From: Variovorax ginsengisoli
GTDB lineage: Bacteria; Pseudomonadota; Gammaproteobacteria; Burkholderiales; Burkholderiaceae_C
Direction of reading: 5' to 3'
Length of the DNA: 64,000 bases
Assembly (NCBI RefSeq): GCF_030486595.1
Contig: NZ_JAUJZH010000005.1
Span: 231,205-295,204 of the forward strand
In this document: piece after piece, positions 53,728-63,008 of the stretch
How positions within the stretch are numbered: the first letter of the stretch is position 1
Layout of the letters: every line of letters begins with the position of its first letter
The notes under the pieces: model-generated
What the model was told of the DNA's origin: nothing
Seen by the model: the letters and a program-made list of their open reading frames with translations, nothing else
The model's database searches: none
Position numbers and translations under genes: made by a program

Positions 53728-54519
53728 ATGTTCAAGGGACTCGCGGGCAAGAGCGCCATCGTCACCGGTGGCTCCACATTGATAGGCGCCGGCGTGGTGC
53801 GTGCACTGCACGCGGCCGGCGTCAAGGTCGTCATTGCCGACATCGATGCCGACAACGGCCAGCCGCTGGCCGATTCGCTCGGCGCCGGCGCACGCTTCGT
53901 GCGCACCGACATCACCGACGACGCCCAGGTGCAGGTCTGCGTGGCGGAGGCGGCGGCACGGCACGGCGGCGTGCACTTCCTGGTCAACCTGGCCTGCTCC
54001 TATGTGGACGACGGCTTCAAGTCGCCGCGCGCCGACTGGCTGACCTCGTTCAACGTCAACGTGGCGAGCGCGGTCGCGATGCTGCAGGCGGTGCATCCGC
54101 ACATGGTCGCGGCGGGCGGCGGGGCGGTGGTCAATTTCACCAGCATCTCGTCGCGCGTGGCGCAGACCGGCCGCTGGCTCTACCCGGTGAGCAAGGCCGC
54201 GATGGCGCAGCTCACCCGCAACATGGCGATGGACCTGGCGCCCGACCGCATCCGCGTCAACAGCGTGTCGCCGGGCTGGACCTGGTCGGCCGTGATGGAC
54301 AAGCTCAGCGGCGGTGACCGCGCCAAGACCGATCGCGTGGCGGCGCCCTTCCATCTGCTCGGGCGCGTCGGCGATCCCGACGAAGTCGCGCAGGTGGTGC
54401 TGTTCCTGTGCTCGGACCACGCCAGCTTCGTGACCGGCTCCGACTACGCGGTGGACGGCGGCTACTCCGCCATGGGACCGGAGCAGGCCGTGCCCGCCAT
54501 TCCCAAGCTGATGGATTGA
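53728..54519 (+). CDS. SDR-family oxidoreductase
   Basis: A 263-residue SDR: SAIVTGGSTLIGAGVVRAL, VNLACSYVDDGF (Asn-Ala variant of the NNAG motif), and the active-site YPVSKAAMAQL. An excellent CAGGAGG site precedes the ATG. First gene of the plus-strand operon with StyA1, StyA2B and a hydrolase, probably oxidising the product of the monooxygenase (for example a diol or alcohol). Confidence 0.92.
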   Translation: MFKGLAGKSAIVTGGSTLIGAGVVRALHAAGVKVVIADIDADNGQPLADSLGAGARFVRTDITDDAQVQVCVAEAAARHGGVHFLVNLACSYVDDGFKSPRADWLTSFNVNVASAVAMLQAVHPHMVAAGGGAVVNFTSISSRVAQTGRWLYPVSKAAMAQLTRNMAMDLAPDRIRVNSVSPGWTWSAVMDKLSGGDRAKTDRVAAPFHLLGRVGDPDEVAQVVLFLCSDHASFVTGSDYAVDGGYSAMGPEQAVPAIPKLMD

Positions 54520-54539
54520 CCCGATCAAGGAGACACGCA

Positions 54540-55778
54540 ATGAAACGAATCGCCATCGTCGGCGCAGGCCAGTCGGGCCTGCAACTGGGACTGGGCCTGC
54601 TCGCTGCAGGCTACGAGGTCACGATGTACAGCAACCGCACCGGTGAAGACATCCGTACCGGCAAGGTCATGTCGAGCCAGTGCATGTTCGGCGCCTCGCT
54701 GCAGATCGAGCGCGACCTGGGCCTGAACCACTGGGCGAGCGATTGCCCCACGGTCGACGGCATCAGCCTTGCGGTGCCCCATCCCGAGCAGAAGGGCGCC
54801 AAGGCGATCGACTGGGCCGCGCGGTTGAATTCGAGCGCGCAGTCGGTCGACCAGCGCGTCAAGATCCCGGCCTGGATGAGCGAGTTCCAGAAGAAGGGCG
54901 GCGAACTCATCCTGAAGGACGCCGGCATCGACGACCTCGAAGCCTGCACCCGCAGCCACGACCTCACGCTGGTCGCCAGCGGCAAGGGCGAGATCTCGAA
55001 GCTCTTCGAGCGCGACGCCCACAAGTCCACCTACGACAAGCCGCAGCGCGCACTGGCGCTCACCTACGTGAAGGGCATGAAGCCGCGCCAACCCTTCTCG
55101 GCCGTGTGCTTCAACCTGATCCCCGGCGTGGGCGAGTACTTCGTGTTCCCGGCGCTGACCACCACCGGCCCCTGCGAGATCATGGTGTTCGAAGGCGTGC
55201 CGGGCGGCCCGATGGATTGCTGGGCCGACGTGAAGACCCCGCAGGAGCACTTGGCGCGCAGCAAGTGGATCCTCGACACCTTCACGCCCTGGGAGGCCGA
55301 GCGCTGCCGCGACATCGAGCTGACCGACGACAACGGCATCCTCGCCGGCCGCTTCGCGCCGACGGTGCGCAAGCCCGTGGCGACCTTGCCATCGGGCCGC
55401 AAGGTGCTGGGCCTGGCCGACGTGGTGGTGCTCAACGATCCGATCACGGGCCAGGGCTCCAACAACGCGGCCAAGTGTGCCGACACCTACCTGAAGAGCA
55501 TCCTCGCGCGCGGCGAGGGCGCGGCCGATGCGGCGTGGATGCAGCAGACCTTCGACCGCTACTGGTTCGGCTACGCGCAGTGGGTCTCGCAGTGGACCAA
55601 CATGCTGCTCGCACCGCCGCCGCCCCACGTGCTCAACCTGCTCGGCAGCGCCGGTGCGATACCGCCGCTGGCCAGCGCCTTCGTCAACGGCTTCGACGAC
55701 CCGCGCACCTTCTTCCCGTGGTTCGCGGACCCGGCCGAGGCGGAGCGCTATATCGCAACTTGCGCCGCCGTCGCTTGA
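54540..55778 (+). CDS. Styrene/indole monooxygenase oxygenase subunit StyA1-like
   Basis: A 412-residue flavin monooxygenase. FAD-binding IVGAGQSGLQLGLGLLAAG at the N-terminus, YSNRTGEDIRTGKVMSSQCM, and VLNDPITGQGSNNAAKCADT near the second FAD site are the StyA pattern. These enzymes need reduced FAD from a partner reductase and make epoxides or sulfoxides from styrene, indole or sulfides. It lies 20 bases after the SDR and 14 before StyA2B. Long stretches of its DNA are identical or nearly so to the next gene. Confidence 0.9.
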   Translation: MKRIAIVGAGQSGLQLGLGLLAAGYEVTMYSNRTGEDIRTGKVMSSQCMFGASLQIERDLGLNHWASDCPTVDGISLAVPHPEQKGAKAIDWAARLNSSAQSVDQRVKIPAWMSEFQKKGGELILKDAGIDDLEACTRSHDLTLVASGKGEISKLFERDAHKSTYDKPQRALALTYVKGMKPRQPFSAVCFNLIPGVGEYFVFPALTTTGPCEIMVFEGVPGGPMDCWADVKTPQEHLARSKWILDTFTPWEAERCRDIELTDDNGILAGRFAPTVRKPVATLPSGRKVLGLADVVVLNDPITGQGSNNAAKCADTYLKSILARGEGAADAAWMQQTFDRYWFGYAQWVSQWTNMLLAPPPPHVLNLLGSAGAIPPLASAFVNGFDDPRTFFPWFADPAEAERYIATCAAVA

Positions 55779-55792
55779 GCCGGAGCCCGAGC

Positions 55793-57526
55793 ATGAAGCG
55801 ACGCGTGGCCATCGTCGGCGCCGGCCAGTCCGGCATGCAGCTCGCGCTCGGCCTGCAGCGCGCGGGGCACGAGGTGACGGTCTACTCGAACCGCACGGGG
55901 CAGGAAATCTTCGATGGCCCGGTGATGTCGAGCCAATGCATGTTCGAGACCGCGCTGCAGACCGAGCGCGAACTGGCGCTCGACGGGTGGGCCGATGAAT
56001 GCCCCATCGTCGAGGGCATCGGCATGGTGGTGCGCAGCCCCGAGGGCAGCAAGGCCATCGAATGGAGCGCGCGGCTCGACGGCCCCGCGCAGTCGGTCGA
56101 CCAGCGGCTCAAGATCCCCGCCTGGATGGCCGAGTTCGAGCAGCGCGGCGGCCGGCTGCTGCTGCAGGACGTGGGGCTGGCCGAGCTCGAAGCCTGCGCC
56201 GCCACGCACGAGCTCGTGGTCGTCGCCAGCGGCAAGGGCGAGATCTCGCAGCTGTTCGAGCGCGACGCCGAGCGCTCGCCCTTCGACCAGCCGCAGCGCG
56301 CACTGGCGCTCACCTACGTGAAGGGCATGAAGCCCGCCCAGCCGTATGCGCGGGTGTGCTTCAACCTCATTCCCGGCGTGGGCGAGTACTTCGTGTTCCC
56401 GGCGCTGACCACCACGGGGCCGTGCGAGATCATGGTGTTCGAAGGCGTGCCCGGCGGCCCGATGGATTGCTGGGCCGACGTGAAGACCCCGCTGGAGCAC
56501 TTGGCGCGCAGCAAGTGGATCCTCGACACGTTCCTGCCCTGGGAGGCCGAGCGCTGCGGCGACATCACGTTGACGGACGACAACGGCATCCTCGTGGGCC
56601 GCTTCGCGCCGACGGTGCGCAAGCCAGTCGCGACGCTGCCGTCTGGGCTCGAGGTGCTGGGCCTGGCCGACGCGGTGGTGCTCAACGACCCGATCACCGG
56701 CCAGGGCTCGAACAACGCGGCCAAGGCCGCCGACATCTACCTGAAGCGGATCCTCGAACACGGCGATGCGCCCTTCGACGCCGCGTGGATGCAGCAGACC
56801 TTCGACCGCTACTGGGAAGGCTATGCCCGCTGGGCCACCGACTGGACCAACAGCCTGCTCGCACCTCCGAAGCCGCATGTGCAGAAGCTGCTGCAGAGCG
56901 CCACCCACATGCCCGCGGTCGCGAGCACCCTGGTCAACGGCTTCGACGACCCGCGCGTCTTCGCGCCCTGGTGGTTCGATGCCGCCGAGGCCGACCGCTT
57001 CCTGGAGGGCAGGGCGCGCGAGGCGGCGGCCGACCGTTTCGACCGGCGCGACTTCCGCAAGGCGCTCGGCCAGTTCACCACCGGCGTGACCGTCATCACG
57101 ACCCGGGGCATCGACGGCCGCCGCGTGGGCATGACCGCCAACTCGTTCTCGTCGGTCTCGCTCGACCCGCCGCTGGTGCTGTGGAGCCTGGCTCGGCAGG
57201 CGCCGAGCGTGGCCGACTTCACCGGCGCCAGCCATTTCGCGATCAACGTGCTGGCGGCACACCAGCATCACCTGTCGCGCCAGTTTTCGACGCCGCAGCC
57301 GGACAAGTTTGGCGGCGTCGACTGCTGCGACGGCACGGCCGGCGTGCCGCTGCTGAATGGCGTGATCGCCCGTTTCATCTGCCGCAACGTGAGGCAATAT
57401 GACGGCGGCGACCACCTCATCTTCATCGGCGAGGTCGAGCGCTACGACCGCTTCGACGGCGAGCCGCTGGTATTCCATTCGGGCTATTACCAAGTGACGA
57501 CCCGACATCCGGAATGCGTGCAATGA
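55793..57526 (+). CDS. Self-sufficient styrene/indole monooxygenase StyA2B (fusion with flavin reductase)
   Basis: A 577-residue natural fusion. Residues 1-about 410 are a StyA-type oxygenase (IVGAGQSGMQLALGLQRAG; VLNDPITGQGSNNAAK). Residues about 425-577 are a flavin reductase (FRKALGQFTTGVTVITTRG, GMTANSFSSVSLDPPLV, YDGGDHLIFIGEVERY). One chain thus makes reduced FAD and uses it, and may also feed the StyA1 protein upstream. Such StyA1/StyA2B pairs are known in Rhodococcus and Variovorax, with sulfoxidation reported for the latter. No separate StyB is present. It is followed 46 bases later by a hydrolase. Confidence 0.92.
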   Translation: MKRRVAIVGAGQSGMQLALGLQRAGHEVTVYSNRTGQEIFDGPVMSSQCMFETALQTERELALDGWADECPIVEGIGMVVRSPEGSKAIEWSARLDGPAQSVDQRLKIPAWMAEFEQRGGRLLLQDVGLAELEACAATHELVVVASGKGEISQLFERDAERSPFDQPQRALALTYVKGMKPAQPYARVCFNLIPGVGEYFVFPALTTTGPCEIMVFEGVPGGPMDCWADVKTPLEHLARSKWILDTFLPWEAERCGDITLTDDNGILVGRFAPTVRKPVATLPSGLEVLGLADAVVLNDPITGQGSNNAAKAADIYLKRILEHGDAPFDAAWMQQTFDRYWEGYARWATDWTNSLLAPPKPHVQKLLQSATHMPAVASTLVNGFDDPRVFAPWWFDAAEADRFLEGRAREAAADRFDRRDFRKALGQFTTGVTVITTRGIDGRRVGMTANSFSSVSLDPPLVLWSLARQAPSVADFTGASHFAINVLAAHQHHLSRQFSTPQPDKFGGVDCCDGTAGVPLLNGVIARFICRNVRQYDGGDHLIFIGEVERYDRFDGEPLVFHSGYYQVTTRHPECVQ

Positions 57527-57572
57527 GCGCGCGGCCCGCACACCCATCCACCCCTTGAACGGAGCACTTCAC

Positions 57573-58808
57573 ATGCAGGACCCAGCAGCCACCAACTCCC
57601 CGCGCCAAATCCGCATCCAGGCCAGCGACGGCAGCGGCAGCTTCAACGGCTACCTGGCCGTGCCGCGCTCGGGCAGCGGGCCCGGCCTGGTGCTGGCGCA
57701 GGAGATCTTCGGCGTGAACCAGACGATGCGCGACGTGGCCGACTACTACGCCGAAGAAGGCTACGTGGTGCTCGTGCCCGACTTGTTCTGGCGCCAGCAG
57801 CCCGATGTCGAGCTCGGCTATTCGCCGGACGACTGGCAGCGCGCCTTTGCCTTCTACAAGGGCTTCGACGAGGCCCGCGGCATGGAAGACATGCAGGCCG
57901 CGATCACCGCACTGCGCGGGCGGCCCGAAGTGCAGGGCGCGAAGGTCGGAGTGCTGGGCTTCTGCCTGGGCGGCAAGCTGGCCTACCTGGCGGCCTGCCG
58001 CACCGATGCGGACGTGGCCGTGGGCTACTACGGCGTGGGCATCGACGCGGCGCTCGACGAGGCCGACCGCATCCGCTGCCGGCTCGCCCTGCACGTGGCC
58101 GAGCTCGACGGCTTCTGCCCGCCCGAGGCCCGCGAGCGCATCGTGCAGGCGCTGCGCGGCCGGCCGAACGTCGAGGTGCACGTGTACCCCGGCGTCGACC
58201 ATGCGTTTGCGCGGGTGGGCGGCGAGCACTACCACCGCGCCTCGGCGCTGATGGCGCACGAGCGCAGCATCGCGGCGCTGAAGAGCGCCATCGGCCCGCA
58301 CTACGACCTGGCCGCGCTGTGGGACAAGCATTGCGAGTACGAGTTCGCGACCCGCAACGTCGACGACACGATGAGCACCATGGTGGCCGAGCCCTACGTC
58401 AACCACATCCCGACCATGACCGGCGGCGTGGGCTACAAGGCGCTGCACCATTTCTACACGCACCACTTCGTCAACAGCAACCCGCCCGACACCTCGCTGG
58501 TGCCGATCTCGCGCACCGTGGGCGCGTCGCAGGTGGTCGACGAGATGCTGTTCTGCTTCACGCACACGACCGAAATCCCGTGGATGCTGCCGGGCGTGGC
58601 GCCCACGGGGAGGCGGGTGGAGATCCCTTTGCTGGCGGTGGTGAAGTTCCGGGGGGACAAGCTCTACCACGAGCACATCTACTGGGATCAGGCGAGCGTG
58701 CTGGTGCAGGTGGGGTTGCTGGATGCGGCGGGGTTGCCGGTGGCGGGGGTGGAGACGGCGCGGAAGCTGCTGGATGAGAGCTTGCCTTCGAACACGTTGA
58801 TGGGTTAG
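57573..58808 (+). CDS. Dienelactone hydrolase fused to an NTF2-like domain
   Basis: A 411-residue fusion. The first about 230 residues are a dienelactone hydrolase: EIFGVNQTMRDVADYYAEEG, nucleophile Cys131 in VLGFCLGGKLAY, and His in VYPGVDHAFARVGG. From about 245 a SnoaL/NTF2-like domain follows (YEFATRNVDDTMSTMV, HFYTHHFVNSNPPD, KFRGDKLYHEHIYWDQ), related to polyketide-cyclase and SnoaL-like proteins. It is the last gene of the StyA cluster and may open a lactone or ester product. ATG at 57573 was preferred to an upstream TTG. Confidence 0.88.
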   Translation: MQDPAATNSPRQIRIQASDGSGSFNGYLAVPRSGSGPGLVLAQEIFGVNQTMRDVADYYAEEGYVVLVPDLFWRQQPDVELGYSPDDWQRAFAFYKGFDEARGMEDMQAAITALRGRPEVQGAKVGVLGFCLGGKLAYLAACRTDADVAVGYYGVGIDAALDEADRIRCRLALHVAELDGFCPPEARERIVQALRGRPNVEVHVYPGVDHAFARVGGEHYHRASALMAHERSIAALKSAIGPHYDLAALWDKHCEYEFATRNVDDTMSTMVAEPYVNHIPTMTGGVGYKALHHFYTHHFVNSNPPDTSLVPISRTVGASQVVDEMLFCFTHTTEIPWMLPGVAPTGRRVEIPLLAVVKFRGDKLYHEHIYWDQASVLVQVGLLDAAGLPVAGVETARKLLDESLPSNTLMG

Positions 58809-58939
58809 CCCCTAACAGCCGCTTGGCTATTGGCCCAAAGTCCTATTCCCCCTCCGCGCCTCGGCGGCTAGGCTCCCACCACTCGCACAGCCGAGCACGA
58901 CCCGCGCACAAGCCCGGGAAAACGACTTGAGGAAACAAC

Positions 58940-60430
58940 ATGAAAAACAACACGACGCGTCGCGACGCGGTCCTCACCATGACCCTGGGTGCGCTCGGCG
59001 CCTGGGTGCCGGGTGCACATGCGGCCGATGGCCTTTTGGTCGATGCCAAGGAGGCCCTCGAGGAGGGCGTCGCGGAGGTCGAGACCGACGTCAAGGCGCG
59101 CCAGGCGCGCGACCTCGCCATCGAGGCCTACATCTACGCCTACCCGCTGGTCACCATGGAGCTGACCCGGCGCAGCCTCACCAACGTCGCTGCGCCCGAT
59201 GACAGCAAGGCGCCGATGGGCCAGTTCCTCAAGCTGCGCGGCTACCCCGCCGTGGACAACCACGCAGTCACCGCGCCCAACGCCGACACGCTGTACACCA
59301 TCATCTGGCTGGACGTGACCAAGGAGCCGTGGGTCATCTCGACGCCGGACATGAAGGGACGCTTCTTCCTGCTGCCGATGCTGGACGGCTGGACCAATGT
59401 CTTCGAGGTGCCGGGCAAGCGCACGACCGGCACCGGCGCCCAGAAGTTCGCCATCACCGGTCCGGGCTGGAAGGGAACCCTGCCGGCGGGAGTCAAGCAG
59501 TACAAGTCGCCCACCGGCATGGTGTGGATGCTCGGCCGCATCTACTGCACCGGCACGCCCGAAGACTACGCGGCGGTTCACGCCCTGCAAGACGAGATGA
59601 CGGCCGTGCCGCTTTCCTCCTACGGCAAGTCCTTCACGCCGCCGCCCGGCACGGTCGATCCGAGCATCGACAGCAAGACCGCCGTGCGCGAGCAAGTCAA
59701 CGCGATGGATGCCGCCAGCTACTTCGCGCTCTTCGCGCAGCTGCTGAAGACCAATCCGCCGGCCGCGGCCGACGCTCCGATGGTCGCCAAGCTGGCCAAG
59801 ATCGGCATCGTCCCGGGCAAGGATTTCGATGCCTCGAAGCTCGACGCATCGGTCCAGAAGGGATTGTCGAAATCGCCCAAGCCGGCCCAGGCCAAGATCA
59901 TGGGCTGGATGAAGAAGGGCTTGCTCTCCGGCGACCTGAAGCTCAAGAACGGCTGGACCTTCACCACCAAGACGGGCCTCTACGGCACCAACTACATCCA
60001 GCGGGCCCTGATCACCGCGATCGGCCTCGGCGCCAACCGGCCGCAAGACGCCGTCTACCCCACGTCCACCGGCCCCGACATCCTGCAGAAGTACCACGGC
60101 TCGAAAAAGTATGTCCTGCGCTTCCCGAAGGGCCAGTTGCCTCCGGTCAACGGCTTCTGGTCGCTGACGATGTACGACACCGACTACTTCTTCGTGCCCA
60201 ACCCGATCAATCGGTACACCGTCAGCCAGCGCAACCAGCTCAAGGCCAATGCCGACGGCTCGGTCGACCTCTACATCCAGAACGAGTCGCCCGGCGCGGA
60301 CAAGGAAGGCAACTGGCTGCCGGCGCCCAAGGAAGGCTTCATCCTCATGATGCGCCTCTATTGGCCCAAGGACACGCCGCCGAGCCTGCTCGACGGCAGC
60401 TGGACCATTCCGCGCGTGAAGCCGGTCTGA
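58940..60430 (+). CDS. Exported DUF1254/DUF1214 protein
   Basis: A 496-residue secreted protein, paralogous to the one at 23275. A twin-Arg-like start (NNTTRRDAVLTM) and signal region end at AHA; then DUF1254 (EAYIYAYPLVTMELTRRSLT, APNADTLYTIIWLDVTKEPW) and DUF1214 (NGFWSLTMYDTDYFFVPNPI, NRYTVSQRNQ, MMRLYWPKDTPPSLLDG). The family's biochemical role is unknown. TGAGGAAAC precedes the ATG. First gene of a run of exported proteins that reaches the right edge. Confidence 0.88.
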   Translation: MKNNTTRRDAVLTMTLGALGAWVPGAHAADGLLVDAKEALEEGVAEVETDVKARQARDLAIEAYIYAYPLVTMELTRRSLTNVAAPDDSKAPMGQFLKLRGYPAVDNHAVTAPNADTLYTIIWLDVTKEPWVISTPDMKGRFFLLPMLDGWTNVFEVPGKRTTGTGAQKFAITGPGWKGTLPAGVKQYKSPTGMVWMLGRIYCTGTPEDYAAVHALQDEMTAVPLSSYGKSFTPPPGTVDPSIDSKTAVREQVNAMDAASYFALFAQLLKTNPPAAADAPMVAKLAKIGIVPGKDFDASKLDASVQKGLSKSPKPAQAKIMGWMKKGLLSGDLKLKNGWTFTTKTGLYGTNYIQRALITAIGLGANRPQDAVYPTSTGPDILQKYHGSKKYVLRFPKGQLPPVNGFWSLTMYDTDYFFVPNPINRYTVSQRNQLKANADGSVDLYIQNESPGADKEGNWLPAPKEGFILMMRLYWPKDTPPSLLDGSWTIPRVKPV

Positions 60431-60481
60431 GCGACTTGCAACGCTTCCCTGTGTCCCATCGATTCACCTGAGGAGACTGCC

Positions 60482-60715
60482 ATGAAGCACTTCGTTTTCT
60501 CCGCATCGGCCGTGATCGCATTTGCGTGTCTCGCCCCCGCATCGTCCTGGGCGGTGACCTGCGCGAAGGGCGTCTACCGAGAGGGCTGCGCGGGTCCCAA
60601 CGGCGCCGCGGTGGTCAGGAAGCCACCGGCGCCGGCGACCGTGACCTGCGCCAAGGGCGTCTACCGAGAGGGATGCGCCGGACCCAACGGCGCAGCGGTT
60701 CGCAGGCGCTACTAG
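60482..60715 (+). CDS. Small exported Cys-rich repeat protein
   Basis: A 77-residue protein. After a signal peptide (VFSASAVIAFACLAPASSWA) come two copies of one unit beginning VTCAKGVYREGCAGPNGAA, the first about 29 residues long and ending in a Pro-rich linker, the second ending at the stop. Each unit has two Cys, so one disulfide per unit is plausible. TGAGGAGAC precedes the ATG. I know no family with experimental function; small secreted proteins of this type occur in Comamonadaceae. Confidence 0.8.
   Translation: MKHFVFSASAVIAFACLAPASSWAVTCAKGVYREGCAGPNGAAVVRKPPAPATVTCAKGVYREGCAGPNGAAVRRRY
60554..60712 (+). repeat. Internal tandem repeat in the small Cys-rich protein
   Basis: Two 72-87 base units (60554-60640 and 60641-60712) encode nearly the same sequence, with most differences at third codon positions, so the repeat is kept at the protein level. 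Confidence 0.8.
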
Positions 60716-60738
60716 CAGCACAACCCGAGGAGAAGAAC

Positions 60739-61290
60739 ATGAAGTCAACCCGATTCGTCCTGGCGCTGTGCGCCGCACTGGTGGCAGCGGGCTGCGTCAC
60801 CAAGCAGACCTACAACACCGAGGTGCAGAAGGCCGACAGCTATGCCGCGCTCAGCCAGAAGCTCTCGGGCGAGCTGAGCGCCGATCAGGCGCAGATCACG
60901 CAGCTTCAGAACGAGCTCAAGGTGACCCTGGTCAACGAGATCCTGTTCCCCGAAGGCGGCTGGTCGCTGAGCCCCAAGGGCGAACAGACGTTGGGCAAGA
61001 TCGCGCCGACGCTGGCTGACCTGAAGGGCCAGCAGATCGTGGTCCAGGGCTTCACCGACAACGTGCCGATCGGGCCCGAACTGAGGGGGCGCTTCCCGTC
61101 CAACCTGGAGCTGTCGTCGGCCCGGGCGGACAACGTCGCGCGCTTCCTGACCTCGAAGGGGGTGCCGCAGAACACCATCTCGGCGCAGGGCTTCGGCGAA
61201 GCACGCCCGGTGGCGAGCAACGACACGCCGCAGGGCAGGGCCAAGAATCGACGCGTGGAGATCGTGATCACGGCGGCCAATCGGCCGTAG
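60739..61290 (+). CDS. OmpA-family lipoprotein
   Basis: A 183-residue lipoprotein. A leader ending VAAGC gives the lipid Cys near residue 19, a short coiled-coil region follows (SYAALSQKLSGELSADQAQI), and the C-terminal OmpA/MotB domain has VVQGFTDNVPIG, LSSARADNVARFL and AQGFGEARPVASNDTPQGRA, the peptidoglycan-binding core. It probably links outer membrane and peptidoglycan. AGGAGAAG precedes the ATG. Confidence 0.92.
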   Translation: MKSTRFVLALCAALVAAGCVTKQTYNTEVQKADSYAALSQKLSGELSADQAQITQLQNELKVTLVNEILFPEGGWSLSPKGEQTLGKIAPTLADLKGQQIVVQGFTDNVPIGPELRGRFPSNLELSSARADNVARFLTSKGVPQNTISAQGFGEARPVASNDTPQGRAKNRRVEIVITAANRP

Positions 61291-61300
61291 CGCGCCGGTC

Positions 61301-62125
61301 ATGCGAACCAGTTTCCGACTGCCATGCACGAGGCTGGGCGTGGCGGTCGGCATGGTGCTCTTCGCTGGCGTTCCGGCCCGCGCGGAGATGAGCGCCGAGG
61401 AACTCGCCAAGCTGGCGCAGAACCCGGTCGGCAACCTGATCAGCGTGCCGTTCCAGAACAACACCAACCTCAACTACGGGCCCGAGAAGGGAACGCAGAA
61501 CATCCTCAACATCCAGCCGGTGGTCCCGATCTCGGTCAACTCCGAGTGGAACGTCATCACGCGCACCATCCTGCCGGTGATCTCGATGCCTTCGCTGGGC
61601 CCCGGCATCGGCAGCCTCAGCGGGGTCGGCGACACGGTGTTCACCGCCTTCCTGTCGCCGGCCAAGCCGGGCAAGTGGATCTGGGGCGCGGGCCCCGTGG
61701 TGCAGATCCCGACCAACAGCAACTCGGAGCTCGGCAACAAGAACTGGGGCATGGGGCCGGCCTTCGTCGTGCTGCACATGGACCACGGCGACCCGTGGGT
61801 CTACGGCGCACTGGTCAACAACATCTGGTCGGTCAGCAGCAGCAAGCAGGGCGGCTCGTACAACAACGGTACCTTGCAGCCCTTCGCCAACTACAACTTC
61901 CCGGGCGGCTTCTACCTGACGACGGCCCCGATCATCACGGTCGACTGGAACGCCGACAGCAGCAAGCGCTGGACCGTGCCGCTGGGCGGTGGCATCGGCA
62001 AGATCTTTCACCTGGGCAAGCTGCCGGTGAACACGCAGCTCTCGGCCTACTACAACGTCGTCAAGCCCGACAACGGGCCCAACTGGCAGATCCGCCTTCA
62101 GGCGCAGTTCATGTTCCCCAAGTGA
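61301..62125 (+). CDS. Predicted outer-membrane beta-barrel protein
   Basis: A 274-residue exported protein with a signal peptide (GVAVGMVLFAGVPARA) and a series of beta-strand-rich segments such as NLISVPFQNNTNLNYGPEKG, GAGPVVQIPTNSNSELG and NTQLSAYYNVVKPDNGP, ending in Phe-Pro-Lys. It resembles neuromedin-U/MetA-phenol-pathway type barrels. A channel or uptake role for hydrophobic substrates is possible. It starts 11 bases after the OmpA-like gene. Confidence 0.7.
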   Translation: MRTSFRLPCTRLGVAVGMVLFAGVPARAEMSAEELAKLAQNPVGNLISVPFQNNTNLNYGPEKGTQNILNIQPVVPISVNSEWNVITRTILPVISMPSLGPGIGSLSGVGDTVFTAFLSPAKPGKWIWGAGPVVQIPTNSNSELGNKNWGMGPAFVVLHMDHGDPWVYGALVNNIWSVSSSKQGGSYNNGTLQPFANYNFPGGFYLTTAPIITVDWNADSSKRWTVPLGGGIGKIFHLGKLPVNTQLSAYYNVVKPDNGPNWQIRLQAQFMFPK

Positions 62126-62151
62126 AGCGCTTCGTCAACTTGAAAGCACCC

Positions 62152-62997
62152 ATGACCAACACCCGACTTCTCGCAAGCGCCGCGCTGCTCGCAGCGAGCC
62201 TGGCGCTCGACACCGGGGCGGCTGCGCAGACGCCCGCGGCCACCAAGCCGGCGGCCCCTTCGGCCAGCGCTGCCGCCAAGGCCGCGCCGCAACTCGATGC
62301 CAGGGCCATGGACCTGCTGAAGGGCATGAGCAGCGCCCTCACCGCGGCGCAGTCGATGGCGTTCACGGCGGTCGTCACCTACGAAAGCCCGAGCAGCGTC
62401 GGCCCGCCGCTCGTGTATTCGACATCGTCCGAAGTGCTGGTGCAGCGCCCGAACAAGCTGCGCGTCATCACGCTGGGCGACGGCCCGGCCGCCGAGTACA
62501 GCTACGACGGCAAGACCATCACCGCGTTCGCGCCGGCCGAGAACCTGGTCGCGGTCACGGAGGCGCCGCCCACCATCGACGCGATGCTCAAGGCCGCATT
62601 CGACAAGGCCGCGATCTACTTTCCGTTCGCCGACATCGTCGGCGCCGACCCGTTCGGCAACATCGCCGACGGGCTCACCAAGGCCTTCTACATCGGCCAG
62701 TCGAAGGTGGTCGGCGGCACCACCACCGACATGATCGCGGTGGTCAGCAACACCGTCTTCATGCAGATCTGGATCGGTGCCCAGGACAAGCTGCCGCGGC
62801 GCATGCGCGCGGTGTTCCGCGGCGACCCGCTGATGCTGCGGCACGACGTCGAGTTCTCCAACTGGAAGCTCGATCCGGTGATCGCGGCCGAAGCCTTCGC
62901 GGCGGTGAACGCGGCCAATGCCAAGAAGATCGACTTCGCCGCACCAAAGCCGACGCAGCCACCGAAGGCCGGCCGGAAGCCGGCGAAGGCCAAGTGA
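62152..62997 (+). CDS. DUF2092-domain exported protein
   Basis: A 281-residue protein with a signal peptide (LLASAALLAASLALDTGAAA), an Ala/Pro-rich linker and a LolA-like domain of the DUF2092 type: VVTYESPSSVGPPLVYSTSS, RPNKLRVITLGDG, EYSYDGKTITAFAPAENL. The C-terminus is Lys/Pro-rich. The periplasmic, LolA-related fold suggests lipid or lipoprotein handling. It begins 26 bases after the barrel gene. Confidence 0.82.
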   Translation: MTNTRLLASAALLAASLALDTGAAAQTPAATKPAAPSASAAAKAAPQLDARAMDLLKGMSSALTAAQSMAFTAVVTYESPSSVGPPLVYSTSSEVLVQRPNKLRVITLGDGPAAEYSYDGKTITAFAPAENLVAVTEAPPTIDAMLKAAFDKAAIYFPFADIVGADPFGNIADGLTKAFYIGQSKVVGGTTTDMIAVVSNTVFMQIWIGAQDKLPRRMRAVFRGDPLMLRHDVEFSNWKLDPVIAAEAFAAVNAANAKKIDFAAPKPTQPPKAGRKPAKAK

Positions 62998-63008
62998 GGA
63001 GACGAAGC

